DNA of 64,000 nucleotides from Moniliella sp. 'wahieum' (taxonomy: Eukaryota; Basidiomycota; Moniliellomycetes; Moniliellales; Moniliellaceae), in assembly GCA_003971905.1 (NCBI GenBank), contig RSEE01000008.1:62001-126000 (forward strand), given 5' to 3'. The notes beneath the pieces were generated by a model, which had not been told where the DNA came from, searched no databases, and was given only the letters and a program-made list of their open reading frames with translations. This document shows positions 21,001-31,821 of the stretch, one piece after another (within the stretch, counting starts at the first letter, position 1; every line of letters starts with the position of its first letter). Position numbers and translations under genes: made by a program.

Positions 21001-21110
21001 TCAAGCTCTCTCAAGCTCTCTCCAGCTCTCTCCAGCTCTCTCCAGCTCTCTCCAGCTCTCTCCAGCTCTCTCCAGCTCTCTCCAGCTCTCTCCAGCTCTC
21101 TCAAGCTTCA
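21001..21110. repeat. 10-bp tandem repeat (TCCAGCTCTC)n
   Basis: Two TCAAGCTCTC units followed by eight TCCAGCTCTC units, ending in TCAAGCTTCAAGC. The array is bounded on both sides by the TTCAAGC heptamer motif. Confidence 0.95.
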
Positions 21111-21119
21111 AGCTCGATC

Positions 21120-21764
21120 TCAAGAGACGATGCGGGGAGCTGGTCGCGCTGATCTGGGGACGCGCACGAGTTCTGAATCTTGAGTACTTTTAGTACTCAG
21201 GCGGAGTGAACTGTGTCTATTCAAGGCAGCCACACCATGTAACTTCGGACTTAAATCGTGCAGGGAGCGGATGATCGATTTGGTGAGCACAATGAGGAGC
21301 ACAACGATGAGCGCCAGCCGGGCAGTCCAGAGTCTGAGTCGGCGTGGCTGGCTGGCCAGCGTGGAAGATGGATGTGAGATGATTGCATGTGATAGGTCCA
21401 ACACCGTGGCTGGGAAGGGCTGGGATGCAGGATGGACGCGATGGAATCTGGAGCGATCAGAGGAGGTAAAAGGTGGTAAGCGATAAAGGGTAGTCTCGGG
21501 TACATGTAGCGAAAAGCCGTGGTAATGCAAATGTAACCACGGCGGCGCGAGGTTTGAGTGAGACGTTGGCGTTGCGGACAATGGGGGCTGAGTGGTACGG
21601 TGTACTGGTGGTGGGGAAAGGGGGCGCAGCAGGGGGGAGGGTGGGAGATCTTGGACCAGAAGCAGAATCCAATTACTTGGGTGTGACGTGTGGCACGTGA
21701 CATTACAGCGTACGGGGGATAAGTTGATGAAAGTTGAAAGTTGGACTAAGCACTGCGTATCCAA
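21120..21764 (-). CDS. Open frame of unknown coding status
   Basis: A 214-residue minus-strand frame with one hydrophobic stretch (LWTARLALIVVLLIVLTKSI) near its C-terminus and a Pro/Ser/His-rich N-terminus. A possible single-pass protein, but there is no recognised domain, it starts within an unremarkable context, and overlapping frames are equally open. Confidence 0.25.
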   Translation of the reverse strand: MDTQCLVQLSTFINLSPVRCNVTCHTSHPSNWILLLVQDLPPSPLLRPLSPPPVHRTTQPPLSATPTSHSNLAPPWLHLHYHGFSLHVPETTLYRLPPFTSSDRSRFHRVHPASQPFPATVLDLSHAIISHPSSTLASQPRRLRLWTARLALIVVLLIVLTKSIIRSLHDLSPKLHGVAALNRHSSLRLSTKSTQDSELVRVPRSARPAPRIVS

Positions 21765-22175
21765 ATCGGTTTGATCAGCTTAGCGCGTACTCAGCAACAG
21801 TACATCAGGTACGTGGTAGGGTTAGGAAAGGGTGGGCATTACGTCAGATGGATCTTAGCCGTCCGTGCTTAGTCAGGCTGAGCGGCTGTTGATGGAGCAG
21901 GCACGAGGGGGGCGGTTAGCGGGTGCTAGTTACGTTCAGTTCAACGTTCACTGGGCAGGCCTCCACCCTGAGCTCAGGCCTTACCTGTTACGCGTTACGC
22001 CGGTTGGGCCCACGGGCGGCAGGGCATGCCGACACCCCAGGCCGTTTGATTTGAAGCGCTGGCTGAGCCGCGCCGACTGGGGACCGCGCTGAGTTGCTCA
22101 GTGCGCTCGCACCAGGGCTGCGACTCAGCCTGAGCCAGGTCCAGCCAGAGCTCCTGGGGTGTCTGAATCTGAATA

Positions 22176-22217
22176 GTGCGTAGTGCGTCGTGCGTCGTGC
22201 GTCGTGCGTCGTGCCTA
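22176..22217. repeat. Heptamer tandem array (GTGCGTC)6
   Basis: GTGCGTA, four GTGCGTC units and GTGCCTA in strict 7-bp phase. Confidence 0.95.
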
Positions 22218-22300
22218 GTGCTGACTGGTATCGATTATCAACGCAGCACAGAGAGGGCGAGCGATGATCGATGATGGCGATGATGAATGATGGATGGGGC

Positions 22301-22337
22301 GATAATCGATAATCGGTAATCGATAATCGATAATCGG
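22301..22337. repeat. Heptamer tandem array (GATAATC)5
   Basis: GATAATC twice, GGTAATC, then GATAATC twice in strict 7-bp phase. Confidence 0.95.
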
Positions 22338-22413
22338 CACTGGTCGTGCTCGGGCTGGCACTGGCGCAGAGCGAGGCAGGCGACGGGGGACGCACCCGGC
22401 GGAAGCATCGCAT

Positions 22414-22441
22414 GGTCGATGGTCGATGAGCGATGATCGAT
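22414..22441. repeat. Heptamer tandem array (GGTCGAT and variants)4
   Basis: GGTCGAT twice, GAGCGAT, GATCGAT in strict 7-bp phase. Confidence 0.9.
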
Positions 22442-22851
22442 GAGCGCTTTCTTCGCGCTCTGGATCTGGATGTGGATGAGGACTGGGCTCTGGTTCTTGG
22501 CTCTGGCTTTGAATCTGAGTGAATCTGAGTCCGAGTCTGACTCTGTGAGAGTCACTAGTCAGGCACGCGGCGTGAGAGGGGCCGTGGCACACAGCCGCCA
22601 TGCGTCGCCGCTCGACTGGCCGCATGGCTATTAGCATGGCTGCTCGGTGGGAGTGGTCAGTGGTCAGTGTACTCAGTATGGTCATGTCACATGCACGTCC
22701 TCGGCCTCACCGCCCTAACCCTCACATCGCCCTCTCATCACCCCAGACAGCGGCCCAGCTGGGCTGGTTTGACTCTCTTTCTCCCCGTGCTCGTCCCTCT
22801 CGTCTCCCATCCGCTTCGTATCCCCCACGGCTCTCGCTCTGCGCTGCGCCC

Positions 22852-25701
22852 ATGCACGCCGCCGCCGCCCTCCAGCGGCCCCTCCCCACCCCCATCAGCC
22901 CCGCCAGCACCCCCGCCGCCGCCCCCGCGCCAAGCACCCCATCCTCCGTGCCCAGCCCCCCGCCTCCGCCTCCGCCCCTGCCTCGCCCGCTGCCGACACA
23001 CGCGCCATGGTCACACCCACCCGTCGCACCCCACTCGCCTCCCGCTCTCGCTCCCGCTCCCGCTCCCCGCCTCCGTCTCTGCCCCGTCGCCTCCCGCCCC
23101 TCGAAGCGCCTCGCCACCACACAACAAGAACACCAAGAAGGAGCCTGCCATGGCGTGTGTCAACTGCGGCACCGACACCACCCCCCTCTGGCGCAGAGAC
23201 GAAGACGGCAAGCCCAACTGCAACGCGTGTGGCTTGTTTTACAAGTTGCACGGCATCCAGCGCCCAATCAATATGAAAAAGCCAGTGATCAAGCGGCGCA
23301 AACGCACCCCAGCTAAGGACTCCACTGCTGCCGCCTCTGCCTCTGCCTCGGCTTCCATCTCTGCCTCTGCCTCCGCCAGCAACCACCCCGCCTCAGCCTC
23401 CCCCGCTGCCCCGCTCTCCCCAGCCTCGCATCCGATAACCTTCCTGCCAGCGACAGTGGCAGTGGCAGCGACAGTCCCCTGGCCCTGCAGCACCTGTCCC
23501 AGCACCATCCTACTCGCGTCCAATCTCCCGCGCCTCCTGCCTCCTCCTCCTCCTCGCCACCTCTGCCCTCTGGCACGCGCTGGCAAACTGCCCAACGCCC
23601 GACACCTCTCTCCCACCATCCCGATCGCGACCGAGAAGCGGCCATGGTGCTGATGGAGGTGGGCAGCGGAGCTGCCCGACGGCCTGCCGCTCCTCCGCCC
23701 GCCACTGTCCCCGCCTCGGGCTCGGGCACGGGCACGGGACCTGAACCTGGATCCGAAATCCGCTACACACCGCTCCACGCCGGTCAGATTCCAGCGGCGG
23801 TACGACATGGGCCCCCTTTGCCTGGGTACCCGTACGTGCAGCAGGATCCGGCAGTACGATCGGGTCGGAGTATGACTCGCATCACGGCCCCCCCTCTGCC
23901 CCGCCGGGCTCTCAACCCTCCACACCAGGCGCAGTCGCAATGGAGGTGGACTACGAGGTGGAGCGGACGTCCAAACGAGCGCGGGCATCAGCCGAGGCTT
24001 ACGGACCTAGCAAACCTAGCCAACCTCGCGAACCTGGTGGACCTGGTGGACCTGCTTCTATAGCCCTGGGCCCTACCGACCCGTTTAGTACTCGCCTTGC
24101 TGGTCGACCAGGCATACGCAACTCCACCATTCGCTCCACGTCCCAACCGGCCACACGACTGCGCTCGCGTCTCTTGCCCGACTCGTCGCCCGTGCTGGGG
24201 CGACGCACCCTGGCGCGCTTCCCTGGCGCACGGACCAGCCACTCACCCGAATTACCTTGCACCTCCACCGGCCCAGCGTCGTACTACGCCCCAGCTGGCC
24301 GGCACACGGACACCTTGCCTACCCATACCCATACCCGCACTCGCACTCGCACTCGCACTCGCACTCGCACTCTCACCCGGCTCATTTCGGCTCGGTCCTG
24401 GCCCCCGCGGGACAGGGCCATTTACCTCCGCTTCCTGCGCTCTCCTTCCCGCCGTACCGGGTGCACCCGCTGCACCCTGCTCATCCTGCTCACCGGCGCG
24501 ACCGAAGCGTGGACGCGTTCCCACCCCCTCACTGGACACACTTCCCGAAGCGCCTTCCCGGACCGGAAGCGGTACAGCCAGCAACTTGTCCCACTCCGTT
24601 TCCGTCTCGGGCTTGGCCGCGGTACCTAGCGCGCCTCCTCCCGGAGCGCCCGTGGACGACTGGGTGGGCACACTGGCTCTGGCATGCGAAGAGTTACGTG
24701 CAGAGCAGGACCGGATCGATAACTTACTAGCACAGTATCATACGCTTTTGGCTGATGCACGCGCGAGTGACCGGGACCGGAAGTGGGAGTGGGAGTGGGA
24801 TTGCGGTCGGGTGGACCGGGACCGGGTTCGGGAACGGGAACGGGTGCGGGAATGGAGGTAAGTTGGGCTTCCCGCGGGGTCCCACCGCGTCGAGCTTTCT
24901 CCCAGGCTCCACCTTATCTTCCTCTTCCTCTTCTTCGTCGCGTGCAGGACGGAGGTTACCGCCGCTCGCCGTCGCGCTCGATCCGTTGGTATCCGACTCG
25001 CATCCCCGCAGTCCTACCGCGCTCTTTCGTCCTGCCCCTGCCGCTGCCCCTGCGCCCGGACCCAGTTCCAGTTCCAGTTCCAGTTCCAGCCCCACCACCC
25101 ACACTCACACCCACACTCACACTCACACGCGCAACCCCGCCCATGCCCATGCTAGTGCCCATGCCCATGCTAGTGCCCATGCCCATGCTAGTGCCCATGC
25201 CCATGCTAGTGCCCAGGGTAGTACCAGCCTAACGTGTTGCACGCGCCTCGCTTCCCGCGCGCGCCGTTCCAACCTCCGTTCAACTCTAGCTCTATCTCTG
25301 GCTCTATCTCTGGCTCTGGCGCTACCGCTAGCGGGCCGGGTGGGACGGTAGCCCCGCGCACCTGGGACGGCGATACGTACATGGCCGAACCCGAGGGCGA
25401 AGCTAAGGGCGAAGCTAAGGGCGAAGCTAAGGGCGAAGCTGAGGACGACCGTACCGTGGTCCGTGGCCGGTCGCTCGGCCGGACGAGGGAGGAACGTACG
25501 AGTGCAGGGTCACCTTGCCCGCCCGGATCACCGTCAGCGTGGGAAGGTGCGCCGCCGACGAGTGTCCCTGTTGCAGTCCCAGCGGGAGCAGGGATGCAGA
25601 CCGGGACGGGAATAGAGATCGGGACGGGGACGGGGATGTCGTTGCCGCCCATTCGGTCGCGTCCGTTATCTCCCACCGAGGCGGGGCAACTGGCTTCGTA
25701 A
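22852..25701 (+). CDS. GATA-type zinc-finger transcription factor
   Basis: A single GATA finger at about 23150-23320 reads [18 protein letters not shown]...[14 protein letters not shown]2-C-X17-C-X2-C, the 17-residue loop class. It is followed by a basic tail ([16 protein letters not shown]) that would contact DNA in the nucleus. The N-terminus is Pro/Ala-rich from a likely ATG at 22852, with a frame change before the finger. Downstream, several frames must be joined: a Ser/Ala-rich linker, [20 protein letters not shown], a His/Ser dipeptide repeat near 24330-24380, a helical segment ([20 protein letters not shown]), Ser- and His-rich repeats and a C-terminal part ending at 25701. At least four indels are implied, so the C-terminal two-thirds is approximate. 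I do not assign it to a named GATA factor. Confidence 0.75.
25137..25214. repeat. 18-bp tandem repeat in the GATA gene
   Basis: Four copies of CCCATGCCCATGCTAGTG. In the likely coding frame it encodes an Ala-His-rich repeat (AHAHAS). Confidence 0.9.
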
Positions 25702-25722
25702 CTCGTACGTGGTACTTCGTAC

Positions 25723-25757
25723 CTAGGAACTAGGAACTAAGGACTAGGAACTAGGGA
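25723..25757. repeat. Heptamer tandem array (CTAGGAA and variants)5
   Basis: CTAGGAA, CTAGGAA, CTAAGGA, CTAGGAA, CTAGGGA in strict 7-bp phase. Confidence 0.95.
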
Positions 25758-25766
25758 TGGGAACCA

Positions 25767-25787
25767 GTACCGAGTACTGAGTACCGA
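25767..25787. repeat. Heptamer tandem array (GTACCGA/GTACTGA)3
   Basis: GTACCGA, GTACTGA, GTACCGA in strict 7-bp phase. Confidence 0.9.
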
Positions 25788-26736
25788 GCAATGGGAAGCT
25801 CGGGTGTGGTCCATGCCCACGGCCACGGCCAAGGGCAGTACCTTTGTCGTTTATTTGCGTGGGACGGTGGTGGGGCAGCGAGAAGAGCGTGGTACCTGAG
25901 GCCTAAGGCCTAGGGAGGGATTCGAACGAGCCTCAGGTTTCCCGTGTCCGGTGTCCGTCGCCCCATCCTGTCTGGTCTATTCAATTACTGATTTTGCTTG
26001 GAGATGGGTCCTGGCAGGTCACCCGCCACGGTAGGCATAGCGGGTTGGAAGTAGAACTAGCTACCCAAATTAACAGAGAAGAGAAGAGCAGAGGAACCGA
26101 GGCAGGTGGACATGTTAAAGCAGAGGTCAATCTACTCTACTATCGCCTCTCCACTTTGCTCCGCTCCCCCGTCCTGCGTCTCATCTGTCATACTTATATA
26201 GCGCGCCTACGAGCGGTTCTGCCATCTACGCGTGTAGTGTGTTGGGCGAGTGTAGATTCTGAGTTGCTTGGGACAAGGGAACAAGGAACGGGGGACGGGA
26301 GACGGGGGGCGAGCTAACCAGAGTGAACCATCAGCGCAGTGAAGCTTGAAGGTGGATAGATGGATGGACCCATTAGCCAGTCAGATCTGTGTGTCGAGAC
26401 CGACGCTAGCGACCGTACAGCTACGTCTGCAACGGATACGCCTGTGCGTCCGAGGTTAGGAATGAACTACGGCACTGACGTGCGACATGTGCTGAGAAGG
26501 GGGGGAGACGAGAACGGAATGGTATGGATGGTAGGACGAGCGATGATATTGATATAGTTGAGAGAGGGAGCTCGAACACACAGTGGGCATGCGGGCGTAC
26601 GGGACAAGCCACCCGACACCATGGCTCTTCAAGGTGGAAAGAACAAGCCAAGATGGCAAGGGAGAAAAGGGTGTCGGATCAGATGGGAGAGGGGGAAGCC
26701 GAACCATTGCGCAGGTTCGTACAGGTAAGTTTTTGG

Positions 26737-28433
26737 CTAGAGGGGGTTGGGCGCATCAATGTTGATTGAAACCGCCTTGACCTGGACATAATTTTCCAGT
26801 GCATAACTTGCGTTTTCCCGGCCAATCCCCGACGCTTTGTATCCGCCAAAGGGGACTTGGGCCGAAAGGGCATTGTACGTGTTGACCCATACCGATCCGG
26901 CCTGGAGCGCGTGCGCCGTCTTGAGCGCATTGGAAATGTCTCGAGAAAATACGCCGGCGGCCAAGCCGTACATGGAATCGTTGGCCTTGTGCAACAACTC
27001 TTCTTGGTCTTTAAATTTGTGCACCACGACCACGGGGCCAAAGATTTCTTCGCGACTGATTACCGAGTCTTCGGCACAGTCGGTAAAGATGGTGGGTTCA
27101 ATAAACCACCCAGTTGGCGTGCCTTGGCCTACGTACCGCGTGGCCGGCAAGGCTCGGCCACCAGTCACGAGGCGCCCTTCGGTCTTGCCAATGGCAATGT
27201 AATGCAGAATGCGGTCGTACTGCGCTTCGTTGATTTGCGGTCCGAGGTAGGTATCCTTGTCAAATGGGTCGCCCACCTTGATGGCCTCAAACTTGGCTTT
27301 CAGGCCAGAGAGAAAGCGGTCGTAGATCTTTTCGTGCACGTAAATTCGCGTGCCGGCACAACAAGTTTGTCCCATGTTAAAGTTAACGCCCATCGTGCAC
27401 CACGACACGGCTTGCTCCAAGTCAGCATCCTCCAGGACCACCGAAGGTGACTTGCCACCCAACTCGAGCGTGACTTTTTTCAAGTTGGTGTTGGCCGCTG
27501 CCTTCATCACGATCCGACCCACACGCGTCGAGCCCGTAAAGGAGATCTTGTCAATATCCATGTGCTCCGCCATGGCGTTCCCTGCGCCAGTGCCGAGACC
27601 GGTGACGAGGTTGACCACCCCAGGTGGGAAACCAGCTTGGTGGATCAACTGGACCAACTTGAGTGCCGACAAGGGCGTAGCTTCCGCCGATTTGAGCACC
27701 ACCGTATTGCCCGTTGCCAAGGCCGGGCCCAATTTCCATGCGGTCAACATTAAAGGGTAGTTCCATGGCACGATCGCCCCGCACACCCCAACGGGTTCAA
27801 GACGAGTGTACTGGAACAAGTGTGGGTTTTCACCCGACAAGACTTGGCCCGAATGTTTATCGGCCCAGCCGGCAAAGTACCGAATCGCTTCCAATAGTTG
27901 TGCCACGTCGAACGCTTTCGCAATCGATAACGGTTTACCATTGTCCATCGCCTCGATCGCTGCTAGCTCATCCACGTTGTCCTCGATGAGACGGACGAGA
28001 CGATGAAGCATCACGGCGCGCTGGGGACCCGTCGTGTTTAGGCCCCAGGTCGTCTTGAACGCCCGTCGGGCCGCTTGCACCGCCAAATCAACATCGTACC
28101 CATCCCCTTGGGCTATCTCGGCAATCTTTTCTTTGGTCGCGGGATTGTATACCGCAAGCAACTCGCCCGTCATGGCGGAAACCCATTGTCCACTGTGATA
28201 CGTGCACCCACGCGAGCAGAAACAAACAGGTCCAGCGGTCTCCGTCAGCATCCATGCCAGGCAAGCAAACGTAGTAACAGGCAACAAAGAGAGAGGGAGA
28301 AGGAAAAGAAAAAGAAAAAGATACGTACTCAATGTACAGACCGCCGTGAAATTGGACTTGGTTCCGTCGGGGAAGGCAAGGTTGACTGTTGGCACAGGGG
28401 CCGAACCGTATGGGGCGCTGGGAGCAGGGTCAT
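26737..28433 (-). CDS. Aldehyde dehydrogenase (NAD(P)+-dependent)
   Basis: Oxidises aldehydes to acids with NAD(P)+; resembles cytosolic/mitochondrial class 1/2 enzymes of about 500 residues. Exon 2 is one uninterrupted frame. It contains VPWNYPLML, the cofactor motif FTGSTRVG, the catalytic Glu in LELGGKSP, the catalytic Cys in NMGQTCCAG, and the C-terminal PFGGYKASGIGRENA. A 136-nt intron (28193-28328, GTACGT...CACAG) joins GGLYI to DGQWV. Exon 1 needs two single-base insertions (G-run 28420-28422 and near 28357), after which it reads from the ATG at 28433 through PTVNLAFPDGTK into VQFHGGLYID. No targeting peptide is obvious, so a cytosolic location is likely. A TATA box lies about 95 bp upstream. 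Confidence 0.93.
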
Positions 28434-28526
28434 TGTGTGTATCCCGAGACGAACAAGGACGAAAAGGAAGGAGATGGAAAGACAGTGGTATGACAGAACG
28501 AGATAGCGGAGAGGGCAGCTAGCCAA

Positions 28527-28538
28527 CCTTATATATAC
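28527..28538 (-). promoter_or_regulatory. TATA box of the aldehyde dehydrogenase gene
   Basis: The minus strand reads GGTATATATAAGG about 95-105 bp upstream of the ATG at 28433, a normal distance for a fungal TATA element. Confidence 0.6.
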
Positions 28539-28923
28539 CTTTTACTCACCAGAGGCATAATATGCATGCGACATGCCCAGGAAGGGGGACAAGGGCACAG
28601 CGACAAGGGTAGGTCACCGACGGCCCACCGGAAGATAACAACACTGCCGGATGGGGGGGAGAGCAGTTGCGCCCTGTGGCATGCCGCATCGCATCTCAGA
28701 TCTCAGATCTCATGTCTCATGCCTGATCGCAATCCTTTCGAGGGGCCACGGTGGGGGGGGGCTTGGCAGATCATGATGACCGATGACAGGGAAGGTTCGT
28801 GCGTAGTGGAGACATGGCGGATCGAGCATGGCTGTTAGGTCGCTGGGGCGTCGCGCTGTAGGCCCAACAATGTATGTGGGCAGAAGAAAAGAGAGCCTCC
28901 GTCGCGCTGGGTGATGGGCTGGG

Positions 28924-29000
28924 ATTCATGATTCATGAAGCATGAAGCATGAAGCATGAAGCATGAAGCTTGAAGCTTGAAGCTTGAAGCTTGAAGCTTG
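28924..29000. repeat. Mixed heptamer array, 11 units
   Basis: Two ATTCATG, four AAGCATG and five AAGCTTG units follow without a break in 7-bp phase. Neighbouring blocks differ by two adjacent substitutions, so the array records stepwise replacement of one heptamer by another. Confidence 0.97.
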
Positions 29001-29487
29001 AAGGAAGGAATGACAACGGGGTTTGAGCTGCGCTGCCCTGAGGCCTGACGAGGCTTGCCTGTACTAAAACGCAAACGAGCGGACGCAGCGGTCGGACGGA
29101 AAGAAGGCTGGTTCGTCCGTAGGTCGTCGCTGTGGGTTTTGGAGTGGGAAGAACAAAAGTTGTTCTCGGTGTCGTTGCTCATCGCGCCCAAGCGGGGTGC
29201 CCAGCGAGTGACGTCAATACCCAGTTGAGTACTCAGTTGAGTACTCAGTGCGGGCCAAGCGGGTCAGCGCGGTGCTTGGGGCCGAGCTTGGCGCGTCGGC
29301 TTGCGCCCGTGCGGCTCCGGCGGGAGGGGGAGTTGGTTGGTCGGGCGCAACCCGTCTGTGCTGCCTCGTCCCACACTCGCGTTGGGCTGAATATTGAATG
29401 GCGCAGGTCTCACATAACCCGCTTCTCCTGCCTCGGTTCCGACCATCTCAAGCGACTAGTCACTGCTGAGCCGCCGCTGAGTCCTTG

Positions 29488-29522
29488 GATCATCGATCAT
29501 CGATCATCGATCATCGATCATC
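29488..29522. repeat. Heptamer tandem array (GATCATC)5
   Basis: Five exact GATCATC units, generating the palindrome ATCGAT at each junction. Confidence 0.95.
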
Positions 29523-30011
29523 CACCATGCATCATTCCGCTGATTCAGCCTATTATGCAGCTTGCGTAATCAACACCAGCCCGCCATGGTTAAACGTTAA
29601 CCGTAGACGATTGGCCGATCCGCTGCTATCAAGCGACCCTTCGGCCCTAGAGGGGGGGGGAAGGGGGGGGGGGGTGGCATGTGCGAGCTAGAGAGGAGCA
29701 GAGATTCTGTCTCCCTCCCTTAGCTTGATGGTAAAGTGTTTGCTGGTTTCATATACCTCCCCTCACGCGTCACGTCCCGCTTGTGTTTAAATAAATCCCA
29801 GTGATGGGTATGAAAGTTTTAGGACCCACCCACAATCGATTGCCACTGCTCAGACGATCGATCTGATCGATGATCAATGATCGATGAGCCAGATGGACCT
29901 CATTAGCTCACTGGTCAGCGCCTGAGCGTGAATTTTTTCAAGCGACAATCGGCGACAAGTGATCGGCGACAAGTGCACCCGTTGGAGCTACGCATTCCAC
30001 CACCCGATCCC

Positions 30012-31714
30012 ATGTCGAGTCTGCAAGAGCGTCTGGCGGGGCTGGAAGGCGTACCGAATCGCGTTCCGCGCTACGTGATTTCGCAGACCCCAGACCAAGT
30101 CAACGTGAGGGTATGGTGTCCTGGGGCGGAGGCGGAGCCGCGGGCGCAGGTGGAAGGGAGGGCGTTCGGGGTCGTGGTGGGCCCTTACTACCTCCCCCTG
30201 TTCTTGCCTGACCTGGTCAAGTCGGACGTACGCCTTGAGCGTGGTGAAGAGCAGGGAGAATGGAATGTGGTATTGACCAAACAAACTTCCCGCCCTTTCC
30301 CTGGACTCGACACGCTCCAACCTGAAATTCTTCCCGTCGAAGGGATTGAGGCGCTGGCCAAGGCTGGCCAGGCTGGCTTGCAGGCACCTTCGGGACCCAG
30401 TGGTAGTGGTACCCCCGATCAAGCTGCGACCGAGGCGATGCTGAAGCGTGCGCTGCAACGGGAAAACGCATCGCGGTCGTCGCTGCACCAACCAGGGTTG
30501 GTGCTCACGTCGGACGAGGAGATGCGCGCGGTGGATGGTCATCGGGAGGCTGAAGAGAAAGTGTTGCATGCGCTGAGACAAGAGGCCCTCTCGGGGCCTG
30601 AGCCTGGCGCTGATCCTGCAATAGGGCCATCTACGTTGTGCACGTCGCCCAATGGGCCACGATACGGGTATGGTTTGGGCCAGGCGTTTGACCATCCTCT
30701 CGCACCACACCTGGTCCAGCTCACCAAGGTGTACCAGCTACAACAATCCGACCCCTCTGCTCCCCTTGGGCCAGAGAGACGCGATGGCAACCGCTGAGGA
30801 AAATGAAAAGTGGGATGAAGACTATTACTTGTACGTCCCCTCCGCTTGCTTCTTCGGCCCCTGCGTTGGACTTGGGTGCTGACTACCCTACCCGTGGCGG
30901 GGAACCTTTCAGGACGTGCATGGTCGACGAGGACGGCGAAATCCAGAGTCTGATTCAACTTGCCTTGCCTCCACTCGCTTCTTTGCCCGAGGTGACCGTG
31001 TCGAATGCACCGCCTGCGTTGCCGCTCAGTAAGGAGACTGGCGATGTAGGGTGGCGAAGGAGGAGGGAGGTGGAAAGTATGCTGGTGAGCTTATTGTTCG
31101 GGTACGCCTACGACCGCCGCACTACCCTCGCCGAGCCTACCGTCCAAAGTGCCTGGACAATTTCCCAGCTCTCGCGCGCGCTGACTCACTTTGCCCCGGC
31201 GGCAGGTGCCAGCATTGTTGCTCCTGCCACAGCGCCCCTACCGGCGGTCTTGGCGCAGCATCCACTTCTGCCCTGCTTGCTGGCCAGTTTCCGACGCAGT
31301 CTCACCGTGCCGCTCTACCGCTCCTATCTGTTGAGCTGCGCCGTGTGTGCCGTGCAAGATGTGGAGCAACTTTTGGCCGCGGGCGTGGCGACGACTGTCA
31401 CGGCCCTGGCTGCCGTACGAGCCATCTTCTTTGCCGCGGCGGGAGAAGAGGGAGAAGAGGAGGACAAAGGCACCGTCTTACCGGACCAAGACCCGTTCCT
31501 GCTTGTCTTTGTGCGTGTCGCGCTAGATCCACTTTTGGCCTTGCTCCAATCTAGCGAAGGGGAAGCCCTGGTGGCCCAGACTTTGGCTCACCTGCGAGCT
31601 CAGTTGAACCATCCCGATTGGGATCCGCGCAAACAAGGGTTCAAGGAGCAAGTAGGTGGTCTAGACCAGTGGGATCTCTTGACTCTGGACCTTTTGCTCC
31701 AGGACAACAACTAA
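30012..31714 (+). CDS. SHQ1: Shq1-like H/ACA snoRNP assembly chaperone
   Basis: Shq1 chaperones Cbf5/dyskerin during assembly of H/ACA ribonucleoproteins in the nucleus and cytoplasm. The N-terminal CS-like domain includes VISQTPDQVNVRVW, PYYLPLFLPD and LTKQTSRPFPGLD. A disordered linker follows, then RYGYGLGQAF and the SHQ1 domain with EENEKWDEDYYL, LVSLLFGYAYDRRTT and EPTVQSAWTISQLSRAL, which match the family's diagnostic blocks. An 82-nt intron (30831-30912, GTACGT...TTTCAG) splits Leu codon TT|G after DEDYY. One extra C in the run 30762-30765 must be removed to keep SAPLGQRDAM in frame. The start at 30012 is the first ATG in this frame; the true start could be nearer to VPRYVISQ. Confidence 0.85.
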
Positions 31715-31821
31715 AAAAATACCAGTTTCCAGCCTAGGGAGGATCAAACAATCGCACCAAACTGTTATCTTATTTGCATGGTGGAGAGGGGGAGAGGAGG
31801 AAATAAACGTCCTCATTGTCT

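Larger units (their letters stand above)
21765..22851. other. Intergenic region with several heptamer arrays
   Basis: No supported gene. Holds heptamer arrays at 22176-22217, 22301-22337 and 22414-22441, all of period 7 but unrelated in sequence. Confidence 0.55.
25702..26736. other. Intergenic region with two heptamer arrays
   Basis: No supported gene. Heptamer arrays at 25723-25757 (CTAGGAA units) and 25767-25787 (GTACCGA/GTACTGA units). Confidence 0.5.
28540..30011. other. Intergenic region between ALDH and Shq1
   Basis: No supported gene. Holds the 11-unit heptamer array at 28924-29000, a 12-bp palindromic repeat (AGTTGAGTACTC twice) near 29223-29247, a heptamer array at 29488-29522 and G-runs near 29650-29675. 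Confidence 0.55.

Noticed and set aside
29223..29247. AGTTGAGTACTC repeats as another heptamer array
   Set aside because: The period is 12, not 7; kept only as a palindromic repeat.
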